From positions 1-5,499 of the forward strand of contig PSRF01000313.1 of assembly GCA_003175865.1 (NCBI GenBank): 5,499 nt of DNA, read 5' to 3'. A program made the translations under genes and the position numbers. The notes below the pieces were generated by a model that saw only the letters and a list, made by a program, of their open reading frames with translations, did not search any database and was not told the origin of the DNA. Below, piece after piece: positions 5,499 through 5,499 of the stretch; within the stretch, counting starts at the first letter, position 1; each line of letters opens with the position of its first letter. Origin of the DNA: Blastocatellia bacterium. Its GTDB lineage: Bacteria; Acidobacteriota; Blastocatellia; Pyrinomonadales; Pyrinomonadaceae.

Positions 5499-5499
5499 A

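Overview
The window reads as ordinary bacterial chromosome, densely coded on the + strand, with GC a little above 50 % by eye. Gene content and protein wording suggest a Gram-negative-type bacterium with sigma-54 regulation, probably Acidobacteriota (Blastocatellia-like). The lineage is an inference from family resemblance: a MurJ with an 'AAFRIPNFLQN...FGEGALSASF' signature, a bacilliredoxin of the CGC type, and GCAGGC-rich intergenic hairpins. No search could be run.

Layout: 1-564 is the 3' end of a sigma-54-dependent (NtrC-type) activator gene. Seven bases later comes murJ (572-2320), the lipid II flippase. A 360-base gap (2321-2680) follows. It holds GCAGGC repeats with a hairpin, a candidate promoter with a perfect TTGACA box, a strong intrinsic terminator and a second promoter. 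After it come nnr (2681-4369), a fused NAD(P)HX epimerase/dehydratase, and tsaE (4366-4815), the ATPase for tRNA t6A synthesis, which overlaps nnr in an ATGA junction. A 180-base gap carries a 39-bp inverted repeat built of 7-base units. The last gene (5002-5421) is a BrxA/BrxB-family bacilliredoxin with an ambiguous start. The final 78 bases carry a second, degenerate heptamer inverted repeat that runs up to the window edge.

The genes are mainly housekeeping: cell-wall precursor flipping, repair of damaged nicotinamide cofactors, tRNA modification, and thiol redox repair. The nnr-tsaE pair is a widely conserved neighbourhood (yjeF-yjeE in E. coli). The activator and murJ may be co-transcribed, and nnr-tsaE form a second unit.

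I see no evidence of a new defence or biosynthetic system. The points most worth a second look lie between genes and at gene starts: the heptamer inverted repeats on both sides of the bacilliredoxin gene, a possible frameshift or TTG start in that gene, a probable leaderless GTG start for nnr, a possible small RNA or attenuator between murJ and nnr, and a MurJ lacking two arginines that are essential in E. coli.
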